Source of the DNA: Streptosporangium brasiliense
Lineage (GTDB): Bacteria > Actinomycetota > Actinomycetes > Streptosporangiales > Streptosporangiaceae
Reading direction: 5' to 3'
DNA length: 64,000 nucleotides
NCBI RefSeq assembly: GCF_030811595.1
Contig: NZ_JAUSRB010000002.1
Coordinates: 62,001 to 126,000, forward strand
The notes under the pieces are model-generated. The model was given only the letters and a program-made list of their open reading frames with translations. It was not told the DNA's origin and did not search any database. Shown in pieces: positions 16,273 through 24,883 of the stretch (position 1 is the first letter of the stretch; the number at the start of each line of letters is the position of its first letter). Position numbers and translations under genes: made by a program.

Positions 16273-17916
16273 TCATGGCAGGCGGATGTGGTGCCCCTCC
16301 CAGCGGGCGCGCAACCAGCGATCGTGGCTGGCGATCACGATCGCGCCGGGCCCATCGGCGCCCAGGGCCTCTTCCAGCTCGTCGCAGAGGCGGGGCGAAA
16401 GGTGGTTGGTGGGCTCGTCGAGCAGGAGCACCTCGGGTGCGTCGGCCACCAACAGCGCCAGCGCGAGCCGGCGGCGCTGACCGACGGACAGCTCCCTCAC
16501 TCGCAGGTCCGCGTCGCGGGAGCCGATCAGGCCGAGCGAGCGCAACGGCACGGACTCGGCGCGCTCCGGACCGAGCGCCCGCTCGTACGTCTCCCGCACC
16601 GTCCGGTCCGGCCGCTCGAAGACGGTGTCCTGGGCCAGCAGCGCGACGGTCAGGCCGGGCCGCCGCCGGACCTCGCCCTCCGCGGCCGGCAGCCCGGCCA
16701 GCACGGCCAGGAGTGTCGACTTGCCCGCCCCGTTGGGCCCGGTGACCAGCAGCCGCTCCCCGAGCGGCACGTCGAGCCGGTCGATCGAGAGCCGTCCCGG
16801 TACCCGCACGTCCCGTAGTGACAGCAAGGCGCCGTCGTGGGGATCACGGGACTCGGCGGCGTCCGTGGCGTGGGCGGCCTCCGCGGCGTCGGCGACCAGG
16901 GCGCGAGGGCTGAAGCGGAGAGGGGGCGGTGGGGCCGGGACCTGCTCGCGTTCCAGCCGGGCGAGCCGGCGGGCGGCATTGCGCACCCGCCGCGCGATCT
17001 GGTGCTGCACCCGGCCCCCGGTGTGCCCGTACCCCATCTTCTCGCTGTCGCGCTTCAGCCGGTCGTGCGCCACCTGCCGCGCCGTCACGGCGACGGCCGC
17101 GCGCAGCTCGCCGAGCTCCGCCTGCTCCTCCGCGTGCCGCCGCTCCCAGCGCTCTCGCTCCGCGCGCTTCTCGGCCAGGTACGCGCCGTACCTGCCCCCG
17201 TACCGGACGGGCCCGTCCACCGTCGGGTCGAGATCGATCAGGTCGGTGCAGACCGCGTCCAGGAACGCCCGGTCGTGGCTGGCCACGACCACGACGCCGG
17301 TCATGCCGCGCAGCTGCTCCTCCACGAACACCGCGGCGTCGTCGTCCAGGTGGTTGGTGGGCTCGTCGAGCAGCAGCGCCGCGGGCCGCCTGATGAGCAG
17401 TGCCGCCAGGGCCAGCCGCCCGCGCTGCCCTCCCGAAAGCGACGCGAGCGCACGGGAGTGCGGCACACCGCCGAGGCCGAACCGGTCGAGGACGATGCCG
17501 GCGCGCCGGTCGGCGTCCCAGGACTCGCGCTCCTGGGCCTGCTCCAGCCGCACCCCGTACTCACCGAGCAGAGCGGCGTCGTCCGGGGCGGCGGTGAGCG
17601 CGCGGGCGAGCCGATCCAGCTCGGCCAGGTCCGCGCGTGCCTCGCGCAGGGCGTCGTCGAGCACGTCGGCGATTGTGGCCCGGCTGTCGAAGGGCATCTC
17701 CTGGTGCAGGAAGCCGAGGTCGGCGGGGCGTACGACGGTGCCGGAGTCGGGCCGGTCCACCCCGGCCAGCAGCCGTAGGAGCGTGGTCTTGCCGGCGCCG
17801 TTCTCGCCGATCAGGCCGATCCTGTCCCCGGGCGCGGCGGTGAGCGAGACGCCGTCGAGCACGCGCCGCGCGCCCAGCGTCCGTACGAGATCGCGGGCGA
17901 GCAGCGCGTCACTCAC
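16273..17916 (-). CDS. ABC-F ATPase (second of tandem pair)
   Basis: A 547-residue protein with two ABC ATPase domains and no membrane segment, hence ABC-F. Walker A motifs are GENGAGKTTLLR (about 33) and GPNGAGKSTLL; the signatures are LSGGQRGRLAL and LSVGQRRRLAL, each followed by LLLDEPTNHL. A charged linker (ERWERRHAEEQAELGELRAA) joins the domains. ABC-F proteins act on the ribosome, either in translation quality control or by displacing antibiotics. The GTG start at 17916 has GGAGGG 7 nt upstream and overlaps the preceding gene by 8 nt. Note the altered second signature (LSVGQ for LSGGQ). It may be an antibiotic-resistance type; that is inference from the tandem arrangement. Confidence 0.9.
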   Translation of the reverse strand: MSDALLARDLVRTLGARRVLDGVSLTAAPGDRIGLIGENGAGKTTLLRLLAGVDRPDSGTVVRPADLGFLHQEMPFDSRATIADVLDDALREARADLAELDRLARALTAAPDDAALLGEYGVRLEQAQERESWDADRRAGIVLDRFGLGGVPHSRALASLSGGQRGRLALAALLIRRPAALLLDEPTNHLDDDAAVFVEEQLRGMTGVVVVASHDRAFLDAVCTDLIDLDPTVDGPVRYGGRYGAYLAEKRAERERWERRHAEEQAELGELRAAVAVTARQVAHDRLKRDSEKMGYGHTGGRVQHQIARRVRNAARRLARLEREQVPAPPPPLRFSPRALVADAAEAAHATDAAESRDPHDGALLSLRDVRVPGRLSIDRLDVPLGERLLVTGPNGAGKSTLLAVLAGLPAAEGEVRRRPGLTVALLAQDTVFERPDRTVRETYERALGPERAESVPLRSLGLIGSRDADLRVRELSVGQRRRLALALLVADAPEVLLLDEPTNHLSPRLCDELEEALGADGPGAIVIASHDRWLRARWEGHHIRLP

Positions 17917-19534
17917 CGGCGGGCCCTCCGGTCTCCAGGAGGCGCCCGCCGGACAGCTCCAGCCAGCGCTCCGCCTTGATCTCCGCGAGGAACCGCTCGT
18001 CGTGGCTGACCACCACGAACGCCCCCTCGTACGCGCCGAGCGCGCTCTCCAGCTGGCCGACGCTGACCAGGTCGAGATTGTTCGTGGGCTCGTCCAGCAG
18101 CAGGAGCTGCGGCGCGGGCTCCGCGCACAGCACGCAGGCCAGCGTGGCCCGCAGCCGTTCGCCGCCCGACAGCACCCCGACAGGCAGATGCGCACGCGCG
18201 CCGCGGAACAGGAAACGGGCCAGCATGTTCATCCGCTCCGACTCCGCCATGCCGGGGGCGGACGCGGCCAGGTTCTGCGCCACCGTACGATCAACGTCGA
18301 GCAGGTCCAGCCGCTGTGACAGGTAGGCCACCCGGCCGTCGGCCCGTCTGGCCGTGCCGCCGTCCGGCTCCAGCTCCCCGCTGATCAGACGCAGCAGGGT
18401 GGACTTGCCCGCACCGTTGGGGCCGGTCAGCGCGATGCGCTCGGGTCCGCGGATCACCAGGTCGATGCCGGGGTCGGCGAACAGGCCGCGGGCCTGAAGG
18501 CGTTCGCCGAGGAAGACCGTGCGACCCGCGGGCACGTTCGTCCCCGGCAGCTCCAGCGTGATCCTCTGGTCGTCACGCAGCGCCCGCCCCGCCTCGTCGA
18601 GCCGGGCCTTGGCATCGCTGACGCGGGCGGCGTGCATCTGGCCCGATCGCCCGGCCGACTCCTGGGCGCCACGCTTCATGTTCCCCGCGAAGATGCGCGG
18701 CAGGCCGGCGTTCTTGAGGTTGCGGGCGGCGTTGCTCGCCCGGCGCTCGGCCCGCTCCCTGGCCTGCTGCATCTCCCGCTTCTCGCGCTTGAGCTCCTGC
18801 TCGGCGCTGCGCACGCCGCGCTCGGCGGCCTCCCGCTCCGTGCGCACGGCCTCCTCGTAGGCGGTGAAGTCACCGCCGTAGAAACGGACCCCGCCCCGGT
18901 CCAGCTCGGCGATGCGGTCCATGCGGTCGAGCAGGGCCCGGTCATGACTGACCACGAGCAGGCAGCCGTTCCAGTCGCCGAGCACGTCGTAGAGCCTGCG
19001 GCGCGCGTCGAGGTCGAGGTTGTTCGTGGGCTCGTCGAGCAGTAGGACGTCGGGGCGCTTGAGCAGCTGCGCGGCCAGGCCGAGCGAGACGATCTGGCCG
19101 CCGCTCAGGGTGCGCAGCGTACGCGCGAAGTCCAGGTCGCCGAGCCCGAGCCGGTCGAGCTGGGCTCGGGTGCGCTCCTCGATGTCCCAGTCGTTGCCGA
19201 TCGTGGTGAAGTGCTCCTCGCTCGCGTCCCCTGACTCGATGGCGTCCAGCGCGGCGATCACGGGGGCGATGTCCAGGACCTCGGCCACGGTCAGGTCGCC
19301 GGTGAGCGGCAGGCTCTGCGGCAGGTAGCCGAGCTGGCCGCCGACGGACACGCCGCCGCTACTGGGCCGCAGCTCACCCGCGACCAGCTTGAGCAGCGTG
19401 CTCTTGCCCGCGCCGTTCGGGGCGACGAGGCCCGTACGGCCGCCGCCCACGGTGAAGGACAGGTCGCTGAAGACAGGGGTGTCGTCAGACCAGGAGAAGG
19501 ACAGGCCAGAACAGATGATGAATGCATCGGACAT
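17909..19534 (-). CDS. ABC-F ATPase (first of tandem pair)
   Basis: A 541-residue duplicated-ATPase protein without membrane helices. Walker A motifs are APNGAGKSTLLKL (about 36) and GPNGAGKSTLLRL; signatures are LSGGQIVSLGLA and LSGGERLRATLA; both sites have LLLDEPTNNLDL. The inter-domain linker is long and basic (EQELKREKREMQQARERAERRASN), the part that reaches the peptidyl-transferase centre in resistance ABC-F proteins. The ATG at 19534 begins with MSDAF. The frame is open to an ATG at 19633, and that upstream segment also contains a possible attenuator. It overlaps the second ABC-F gene by 8 nt, so the two are expressed together. Confidence 0.9.
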   Translation of the reverse strand: MSDAFIICSGLSFSWSDDTPVFSDLSFTVGGGRTGLVAPNGAGKSTLLKLVAGELRPSSGGVSVGGQLGYLPQSLPLTGDLTVAEVLDIAPVIAALDAIESGDASEEHFTTIGNDWDIEERTRAQLDRLGLGDLDFARTLRTLSGGQIVSLGLAAQLLKRPDVLLLDEPTNNLDLDARRRLYDVLGDWNGCLLVVSHDRALLDRMDRIAELDRGGVRFYGGDFTAYEEAVRTEREAAERGVRSAEQELKREKREMQQARERAERRASNAARNLKNAGLPRIFAGNMKRGAQESAGRSGQMHAARVSDAKARLDEAGRALRDDQRITLELPGTNVPAGRTVFLGERLQARGLFADPGIDLVIRGPERIALTGPNGAGKSTLLRLISGELEPDGGTARRADGRVAYLSQRLDLLDVDRTVAQNLAASAPGMAESERMNMLARFLFRGARAHLPVGVLSGGERLRATLACVLCAEPAPQLLLLDEPTNNLDLVSVGQLESALGAYEGAFVVVSHDERFLAEIKAERWLELSGGRLLETGGPAGE

Positions 19535-19573
19535 GCGACAGACCTCGGTACAGAATCCGGGCGCACTGATGGG

Positions 19574-19647
19574 GCCCGGCAGGGGAAACAGGACTGGGGA
19601 ACGACGACGAGGGCCCACATCGGCGGCGGTCATACACGCCTGCCGGG
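19574..19647 (-). promoter_or_regulatory. Possible attenuator hairpin in the ABC-F leader
   Basis: The segments 19639-19647 and 19575-19583 can pair (9 bp, CCCGGCAGG with CCTGCCGGG on the transcribed strand). The loop contains alternative ATG codons at 19633 (in frame with the ABC-F gene) and 19620 (a different frame with a hydrophobic start, MWALVVV). Resistance-type ABC-F genes are often controlled by translated leader ORFs. The pairing and leader are suggestive only. Confidence 0.35.
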
Positions 19648-19749
19648 GCCGGTCAACCTCCGGTATTACCCGGAGATGTCGACGTCACCTGCCACGTCTG
19701 GTCTCCTAACATCCGAACACGAGGTCTATCACCATAGCAGCCGTCGAGG

Positions 19750-20307
19750 TCAGGTCGCGCCGGCCGTCTGCGTCTCCTTCTTGCGAGCCCGGTAGGCAGC
19801 CGCCTTGATCTTGTTGCCGCACGACTCCATGCCGCACCACTCCCGGCGCCCGCCACGCGACCGATCGATGAAGATCTTCGTGCACTCGGGGTTGGCGCAC
19901 TCCTTCATCAGCGGCACCTCCGGCCCGCTGAGCAGCTCGACGGCATGCCGGGCCACCGTGGACAGCGCCTGAGCCGGGGTCGCCTCCACCCACCGGCCCT
20001 CGGCCGTGAGCTGGAGGGCCGCCGGCGGCTTGCGTGCTGTCTCGTTCACCAGCGCGAGCGCCTCGCCGTCGTATCCGTCACCGGCGAGCCGGGCGGTGAC
20101 CAGCGCATAGATGGCCTCCCGCACCGCCACCGCCTGGACCAGATCCGCTTCCCGGCAGGGCGAGAGGACGTTGACGACACCGGACTCCACGTACCACGCG
20201 TCGAGCCGGTCCGGGGCGTCGAGCGTCTCGAAGCGCGCGGTGCGACGCGCGCGGAGCGTGCAGGCGAGGTCGAGCGCAGGATTGCCACACAGAAACACAT
20301 GCTTCAC
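19750..20307 (-). CDS. CGNR zinc-finger, ABATE-domain regulator
   Basis: A 185-residue protein. The N-terminus (FLCGNPALDLACTL, then LDAPDRLDAWYVESGVV) fits the ABATE (putative stress-induced regulator) domain. The C-terminus is a CGNR-type zinc finger: ECANPECTKIFIDRSRGGRREWCGMESCGNK, in which four cysteines form the metal site (listed here by residues C-x4-C...C-x4-C). The namesake CGNR reads CGNK here, and AAAYRAR follows as in the family. It is a likely DNA-binding regulator. Start GTG 20307 is chosen because ABATE similarity begins there; no clear RBS is visible, and a dyad ends right at the start, so a very short leader is possible. It may control ohr through the shared dyads. Confidence 0.82.
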   Translation of the reverse strand: MKHVFLCGNPALDLACTLRARRTARFETLDAPDRLDAWYVESGVVNVLSPCREADLVQAVAVREAIYALVTARLAGDGYDGEALALVNETARKPPAALQLTAEGRWVEATPAQALSTVARHAVELLSGPEVPLMKECANPECTKIFIDRSRGGRREWCGMESCGNKIKAAAYRARKKETQTAGAT

Positions 20308-20308
20308 A

Positions 20309-20367
20309 TCACCAGTTTGACAGGTGACTTCTGGCCGTGCAATTGCCATCACCGCTTGAACAGGTGA
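20309..20367 (-). promoter_or_regulatory. Double operator TCACC-N9-GGTGA at the CGNR regulator gene
   Basis: Dyads at 20309-20327 (centre AGTTTGACA) and 20349-20367 (centre GCTTGAACA) start exactly 40 bp apart, as at ohr. All four copies share the arms and a GTT/CAA-rich centre. The proximal dyad begins 2 nt from the GTG start. This position suits autorepression by the encoded regulator. Confidence 0.75.
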
Positions 20368-20470
20368 CGGCTGAAGAGGGTGCGGCGGAGTGCGACCACG
20401 TCGTGGTGGGCGCGGGCATCGCTCAAGCTGCGACGCCTGGACGGCGAAGGACCCGAAGCGCTGGCTCTCC

Positions 20471-22999
20471 TCAGCCGTCCACGCCGGACACGTCCTGGCG
20501 GAGGAACAGGTTCGGGTGCCGTTCCGCCCACAGCTCCTCGTCCAGGTGGTGGTCCCGCCATTCCTCCGGCGGGTCGGCCAGCCAGTCGTGGCCGAATATC
20601 GCGTACGGATGGTCCGCGCGAACGCACTCCAGCTCGTACTGATCCAGGTATTCCATCAACGGCCGCCACAGCTGCCTGTCCTCGACGACCAGGTACGAGG
20701 CCGCCAGACCTGGTCCGTGCAGCCAGCTGCGCATCATCCGTGCCTGGAACACGTCTGTGATCGGAGACGGCTCAGCCTCGTGGGCCGGGCAGATCAGATG
20801 CCGCGCGATCCCGATGTGCGCCCCTGGGGGCACCGCCGTCATCCGGCGCACGTCGCGCCAGATGTCCCTCATGACAGGGTCGGCCTCCAGTTCTTCCCGG
20901 TCCGGCGTCCGCAGGGTCAGCCAGCTCAGGAAAGCGCGCAGGCGGTTGCTCCTGCGACACCGGAGCACGGAGAAGGCCCCTGGCTGACGGCCCAGCCAGA
21001 ACCGGACGGACGCGGCCGTGAACTCGCCGTGGGTCTTGCTCGCCATGGTGACGAGTTCGTCGTGGTCGGCGCGGGTCGCCCCGGACAGTCGCAGATCCTC
21101 CTCACCCACCCCGGACACGTACCGGCGCACGACCCCGCCGCGACGGCGCAGATGACTGATCGTCCGCATGACCGCCACGCACGCGTGGGGGTCGCGGGCG
21201 TCGCGCAGGAGCTGGTCCATGACGTAGTGGCGGATCCGCCGGTGCATCCGCGCATAGCCGACGGGGTCCCGCCACCGCAGGTCGTGGTCGAGGGCCTCGC
21301 GCAGCACACCGTTGACCTCCAGGCCGTGGGCGGCGGTTTCGACATACGGTTGCGCCCGGAGCCAGTCGAATAGCTCCGCCGCCCGGCCGCCCGGAACCAC
21401 CGCCCTGAGAAGATCCTCGGTGGTGTGGCGGGCGTGCGCGCACACGCGCAGCGCCCACCGATGCGTCTCCGTCGGCACGCTACCGGCCAGGAGCGCGAGC
21501 ACGTTGTCGACCACGTACCGTACGGCGTCACGCCGCGACGGCTCTCCCGTGGTTGACATGCTCCTGCCGACCTCGGCGGCGAGCGACAGCGCGAAGGGGT
21601 TGCCGGCGGCGAAGTCCACGATGGACCTCCGGAGGCCGGGATCGACGCCGCGGGCTTCCACCAGCGCGGCGGACTCGGTGGCGGTGAGGGCTTCGAGGTG
21701 CCGGATCACGATCGCCCCGGACCAGGCCGGATCGGTGAGCCAGGCGGCGCTCGGCCCGGTCCGGCCCGCCACCACGACGATCGCGTCGCCGGGCAACCGC
21801 CGGAGGTATTCGCCGCGCAGCCATGGTTCGAGGTCTCCCAGCTCTTCGAAGGAGTCGATGAGGAGAACCGCACCGGAGACGCCGGAGAGCTCCTCGGCGG
21901 ATCGTTCGAGCTGCTCGCGCGCTTCCGCGGTCGCCGGACCGTGGAGGTGCCGCACACGCCGTCCCGTGGCGGCGGCGTCTTCGGCGAACTTCCGCAGCAG
22001 CGTCGACTTACCGATGCCGGCGGGTCCGCGGACGAAGAGAAGACCCGGACGTTCCCCATGGCTCTTCTTCAGCAGATCCTGGAAGGCGGCGCGTTCCGTA
22101 CCCCTCCCGACGAACCGCCAACCGGGCCGCTCCGGCTCCGTGCGCGCCGGCTCAGGCGGGGCCGGCTGCTCCGGGGAGTGCGCGGCAGGCGTCTCGGCCC
22201 ATGGGGCGGGGGCGGACTCGTCGTGGTCGGTGTCGGCCCGGAGGATCCTGTCGTGGATCTCCCGCAGCCGCGGTCCCGGGCTGACGCCCAGTTCCTTGCC
22301 CAGCAGGTCGTAGACCATCCGGTAGGTCTCGAGCGCCTCCGCCCGCCTGCCGCTGCGGTACAGGCCTAGGAGATAGATCTCATACAACGGCTCATCGAGC
22401 CGGTTCTGCTCGATGAGCAGTGGGACCTCGGCCACCACCTCGGCGTGCTTCCCCAGCTCCAGGCGGAGCTGCAGCAACTCCTGGGTGGCGATCAGCTTCA
22501 GCCGTTCCAGCCGGAACCGCTCACGTTCGGCGGCCTCACCCGGGACCCCGGCCAGCGCCGTGCCCCTCCAGAGGTCGAGCGCCTCCTCCAGCCGCTTCGC
22601 GGCCGCCGGGATGTGTCCGCTCGCGCGCTCCTGCCGGGCGGTTTCGAGCAGATCGGCGAACTCGGTGGCGTCCAGCGCGAACAGCGACGGGTCCAGCGTG
22701 TAGCCCCCGGACCGGGAGCTGATCGCCGAGCCCAGTCCGTGCTCGGCCAGCAGCCGCCGGATGCGGGAGATGTAGGTCCGGATGACGGCTCCGCCGCTGC
22801 CCGGTGCCCGCTCGCCCCACAGGCCGTCGACCAGCTCGCCGATCCGCACGGAGCTGCCGCTGTTGGCCAGCAACAACATCAGGACGGCCTGTTGCTGGGG
22901 CGCGCCGAGATCCAGCCGCGTGTCACCGCGCTGGAGACCGGGTGGTCCCAGAACGGTGAACCTGCACGGAGCCGAGACCACGTTCGGCTGTCCGATCAC
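20471..22999 (-). CDS. SARP-type regulator with NTPase domain and unassigned C-terminus
   Basis: An AfsR/SARP-like regulator of about 842 residues. Order: winged-helix OmpR-type DNA-binding domain (FTVLGPPGLQRG, later VIRTYISRIRRLL), bacterial transcriptional activation (BTAD) domain ending GVSPGPRLREIHDRIL (about 250), Pro-rich linker, then an NTPase with Walker A GPAGIGKSTLL and Walker B VLLIDSFEEL. The last 300 residues are unlike TPR arrays and I do not recognise them. The start is uncertain: GTG 22999 has AAAGGAAAG about 12 nt upstream, while GTG 22981 lies closer to the conserved region. It diverges from a second, smaller SARP across about 276 bp. Confidence 0.85.
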   Translation of the reverse strand: MIGQPNVVSAPCRFTVLGPPGLQRGDTRLDLGAPQQQAVLMLLLANSGSSVRIGELVDGLWGERAPGSGGAVIRTYISRIRRLLAEHGLGSAISSRSGGYTLDPSLFALDATEFADLLETARQERASGHIPAAAKRLEEALDLWRGTALAGVPGEAAERERFRLERLKLIATQELLQLRLELGKHAEVVAEVPLLIEQNRLDEPLYEIYLLGLYRSGRRAEALETYRMVYDLLGKELGVSPGPRLREIHDRILRADTDHDESAPAPWAETPAAHSPEQPAPPEPARTEPERPGWRFVGRGTERAAFQDLLKKSHGERPGLLFVRGPAGIGKSTLLRKFAEDAAATGRRVRHLHGPATAEAREQLERSAEELSGVSGAVLLIDSFEELGDLEPWLRGEYLRRLPGDAIVVVAGRTGPSAAWLTDPAWSGAIVIRHLEALTATESAALVEARGVDPGLRRSIVDFAAGNPFALSLAAEVGRSMSTTGEPSRRDAVRYVVDNVLALLAGSVPTETHRWALRVCAHARHTTEDLLRAVVPGGRAAELFDWLRAQPYVETAAHGLEVNGVLREALDHDLRWRDPVGYARMHRRIRHYVMDQLLRDARDPHACVAVMRTISHLRRRGGVVRRYVSGVGEEDLRLSGATRADHDELVTMASKTHGEFTAASVRFWLGRQPGAFSVLRCRRSNRLRAFLSWLTLRTPDREELEADPVMRDIWRDVRRMTAVPPGAHIGIARHLICPAHEAEPSPITDVFQARMMRSWLHGPGLAASYLVVEDRQLWRPLMEYLDQYELECVRADHPYAIFGHDWLADPPEEWRDHHLDEELWAERHPNLFLRQDVSGVDG

Positions 23000-23275
23000 T
23001 GTTTGGACGCTTTCCTTTGCGAGACTGCACGGCTGCGGGACTGCGCGGCGGCCGGCCGCCACACGGGTCCGCGGTAGTACGTCCCAGAAGGTAAGTTCAC
23101 CCGGATCGCCTTCGCGAGCGTCAGGTGACGCTGTGCGTGTACGTCATCCGGGGTCATGCCTCGGCAATGCGTCAAGAGGCCGACGCGGCGTCAGTAGGGT
23201 CGGGCAGAGACGCCCGGGCACGGCTTCAGGGCATCAGTGACGGGTCGCGTTACGCGAGAGGGTGGGGGAACCTCG

Positions 23276-24052
23276 ATGGCCGGGGTGAGCTTTGGGCTAC
23301 TGGGTCCGACAAGGGTCTGGAGCGGTGGGGAAGAGCTGGAGGCCGGGTCTCCGCAACAGCGGAGGGTGCTCGCCCTGCTGCTCCTGAGCGAGGGGCGTCA
23401 GGTCTCGCTCGACGAGATCGTGAGCGCGTTGTGGGGCCGCGAGGCGCCACGCAGCGCCGTCGCGAGCACCCGCACGTACGTCTCCCGCCTGCGCCGGGTG
23501 CTGACCGACGGCGGTGCGGCCGGGCTGGGGACCGAGGCGGAGATCAGGTCGGCGGGCCGGGGCTACCAGCTGGTCGTGGACCCCGGCGCGGTCGACGTGG
23601 CGGTGTTCCGGCAGACCACCGCCGCCGCCCGGGAAGCCCGCGAGCAAGGGAAGATCACGGAGGCCTCCCGGTTGCTGCGCGGCGCGCTGGCGCTGTGGCG
23701 CGGACCGGCGCTCGACGGGCTGAGCGGAGCCTTCTTCGAGGGCCGCCGCGCCTGGCTCGAGCAGCTGCGCGCCTCAGCCATGGAGGAGCGCTGGGCGATC
23801 GACATCGAGCGGGGCGACTGTGACGAGGCGATCGCCGAACTGACGCTCGCGACGGCGGCGGAGCCTTATCGCGAGCGGTTGTGGGAGCTGCTGATGTGGG
23901 CCCTCGACCGCGACGGCCGCCGCGGGGAGGCGCTGTCGGCCTACCGGCTGATCGCCCGGTTGCTGGACGACGATCTGGGCCTGGAGCCCGGTCCCGGCCT
24001 GCGCAGGATGTACGCCCGGATCAGGACGGCGGCTGACGCCTCACTTGTCTGA
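23276..24052 (+). CDS. Small SARP-family transcriptional activator
   Basis: A 258-residue SARP of minimal architecture: OmpR-like winged helix (SFGLLGPTRVW, SLDEIVSALWG, STRTYVSRLRRVL; about 1-95) followed by a BTAD domain (about 100-250) that ends LEPGPGLRRMYARI. No ATPase or TPR extension is present. Such proteins activate secondary-metabolite genes by binding direct repeats that overlap the -35 region. No biosynthetic genes lie close by, so the target is unknown. The ATG at 23276 has a GGTGGGGG stretch about 8 nt upstream. Its 3' end overlaps the convergent tetR stop by 12 nt. Confidence 0.9.
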   Translation: MAGVSFGLLGPTRVWSGGEELEAGSPQQRRVLALLLLSEGRQVSLDEIVSALWGREAPRSAVASTRTYVSRLRRVLTDGGAAGLGTEAEIRSAGRGYQLVVDPGAVDVAVFRQTTAAAREAREQGKITEASRLLRGALALWRGPALDGLSGAFFEGRRAWLEQLRASAMEERWAIDIERGDCDEAIAELTLATAAEPYRERLWELLMWALDRDGRRGEALSAYRLIARLLDDDLGLEPGPGLRRMYARIRTAADASLV

Positions 24053-24652
24053 GCTGCTCCACCGGCCGGCCCGGAGGTGGGCGATACCCATGTCCAGGGC
24101 GGCCTCCAAATGGACGGTCTGGCCGGTGGACATCTGGATCAGCACGCCGCCCTGGATGCCGGCCAGCAGGGCGGCCGCCGCCCGGTCGGGATCCAGGCCC
24201 GGGTCGATCTCGCCGGCGTCCTGCATGTGCCGTACACCGGCGGCGATCTCGGTCTGCCAGCGGTGCATCAACTCGGTGACCACGGCCTGGGCGCCGGGCG
24301 TGCGGCTGCCCAGGTGCGAGGTGACGGAGTTGAGCGGGCACAGACGTCCCTGCCGCCGATAGCGGTCGACGACCTTGTCCCGCCACGCCTGCCAGGCGGG
24401 CCAGGAGGTAAGGCTGTCGAGCTGGGGCCGCTGGTCCTCCAGCACACGGTCGGCCTCGAGGCGGGCCACGGCCAGCAGCAACTCCTCCCGCCCGCCCGGG
24501 AAGTAGTGGAACAGCTGGCTCTTGCTCGTCGTCGTCCTGGCCAGGACGTCGTCCAGGGTCGTGGCGGCCACGCCGAACTCGCGGATGTGCGCGGCCGCGC
24601 CCTCGAGAATGCGCTGCCGCGTCGCGGCTCCCTTGCGGGTCAGCGTGCGCAT
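24041..24652 (-). CDS. TetR-family repressor
   Basis: A 203-residue TetR regulator. The N-terminal HTH is clear (ATRQRILEGAAAHIREFGVAATTLDDV, with recognition-helix-like TTTSKSQLFHYFPGG; positions about 8-52). The ligand domain is of the type found in LmrA/YxaF-like repressors (WRDKVVDRYRRQGRLCPLNSVTSHL). The start at ATG 24652 lies just downstream of a perfect operator-like palindrome; an in-frame ATG at 24685 would put that operator inside the gene. A second copy of the palindrome sits at the divergent aldo/keto reductase promoter. The likely role is repression of itself and the reductase, relieved by a small molecule. Confidence 0.9.
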   Translation of the reverse strand: MRTLTRKGAATRQRILEGAAAHIREFGVAATTLDDVLARTTTSKSQLFHYFPGGREELLLAVARLEADRVLEDQRPQLDSLTSWPAWQAWRDKVVDRYRRQGRLCPLNSVTSHLGSRTPGAQAVVTELMHRWQTEIAAGVRHMQDAGEIDPGLDPDRAAAALLAGIQGGVLIQMSTGQTVHLEAALDMGIAHLRAGRWSSSDK

Positions 24653-24668
24653 GGTCACCAATCCAGAT

Positions 24669-24684
24669 TGGACTTTTAAGTCCA
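24669..24684 (-). promoter_or_regulatory. TetR operator copy 1 (TGGACT-N4-AGTCCA)
   Basis: TGGACTTTTAAGTCCA is a perfect 16-bp palindrome, 16 nt upstream of the tetR start. It has the form of LmrA-class TetR boxes. Autoregulation is inferred. Confidence 0.75.
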
Positions 24685-24786
24685 TATTAGCGTAGGCGCC
24701 CCGGACGCGATCCGCCCGTCGCGCGATCCGCGCCTGCCGCATCGGCCCCCGGAAGGCGCCGCGGGGCCACGCGCCGTCCAGACGAT

Positions 24787-24802
24787 TGGACTTGACAGTC
24801 CA
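24787..24802 (+). promoter_or_regulatory. TetR operator copy 2 over the aldo/keto reductase promoter
   Basis: TGGACTTGACAGTCCA contains a TTGACA -35 hexamer (24792-24797). A 17-nt spacer places a weak -10 (CAAGCT) at 24815-24820. Binding here would block the promoter of the gene at 24884. The 16 bp match copy 1 in both arms. Confidence 0.75.
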
Positions 24803-24883
24803 TTTTCAGCCACGCAAGCTGAACGGACCGCACGGTTCAGGAACCGAGCAATGCCCTTCTCCACCCGACGGAGTGAAATTCCC

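Noticed and set aside
20471..24052. Secondary-metabolite gene cluster
   Set aside because: SARP genes are present, but no NRPS, PKS, terpene or RiPP biosynthetic genes are found in the window.
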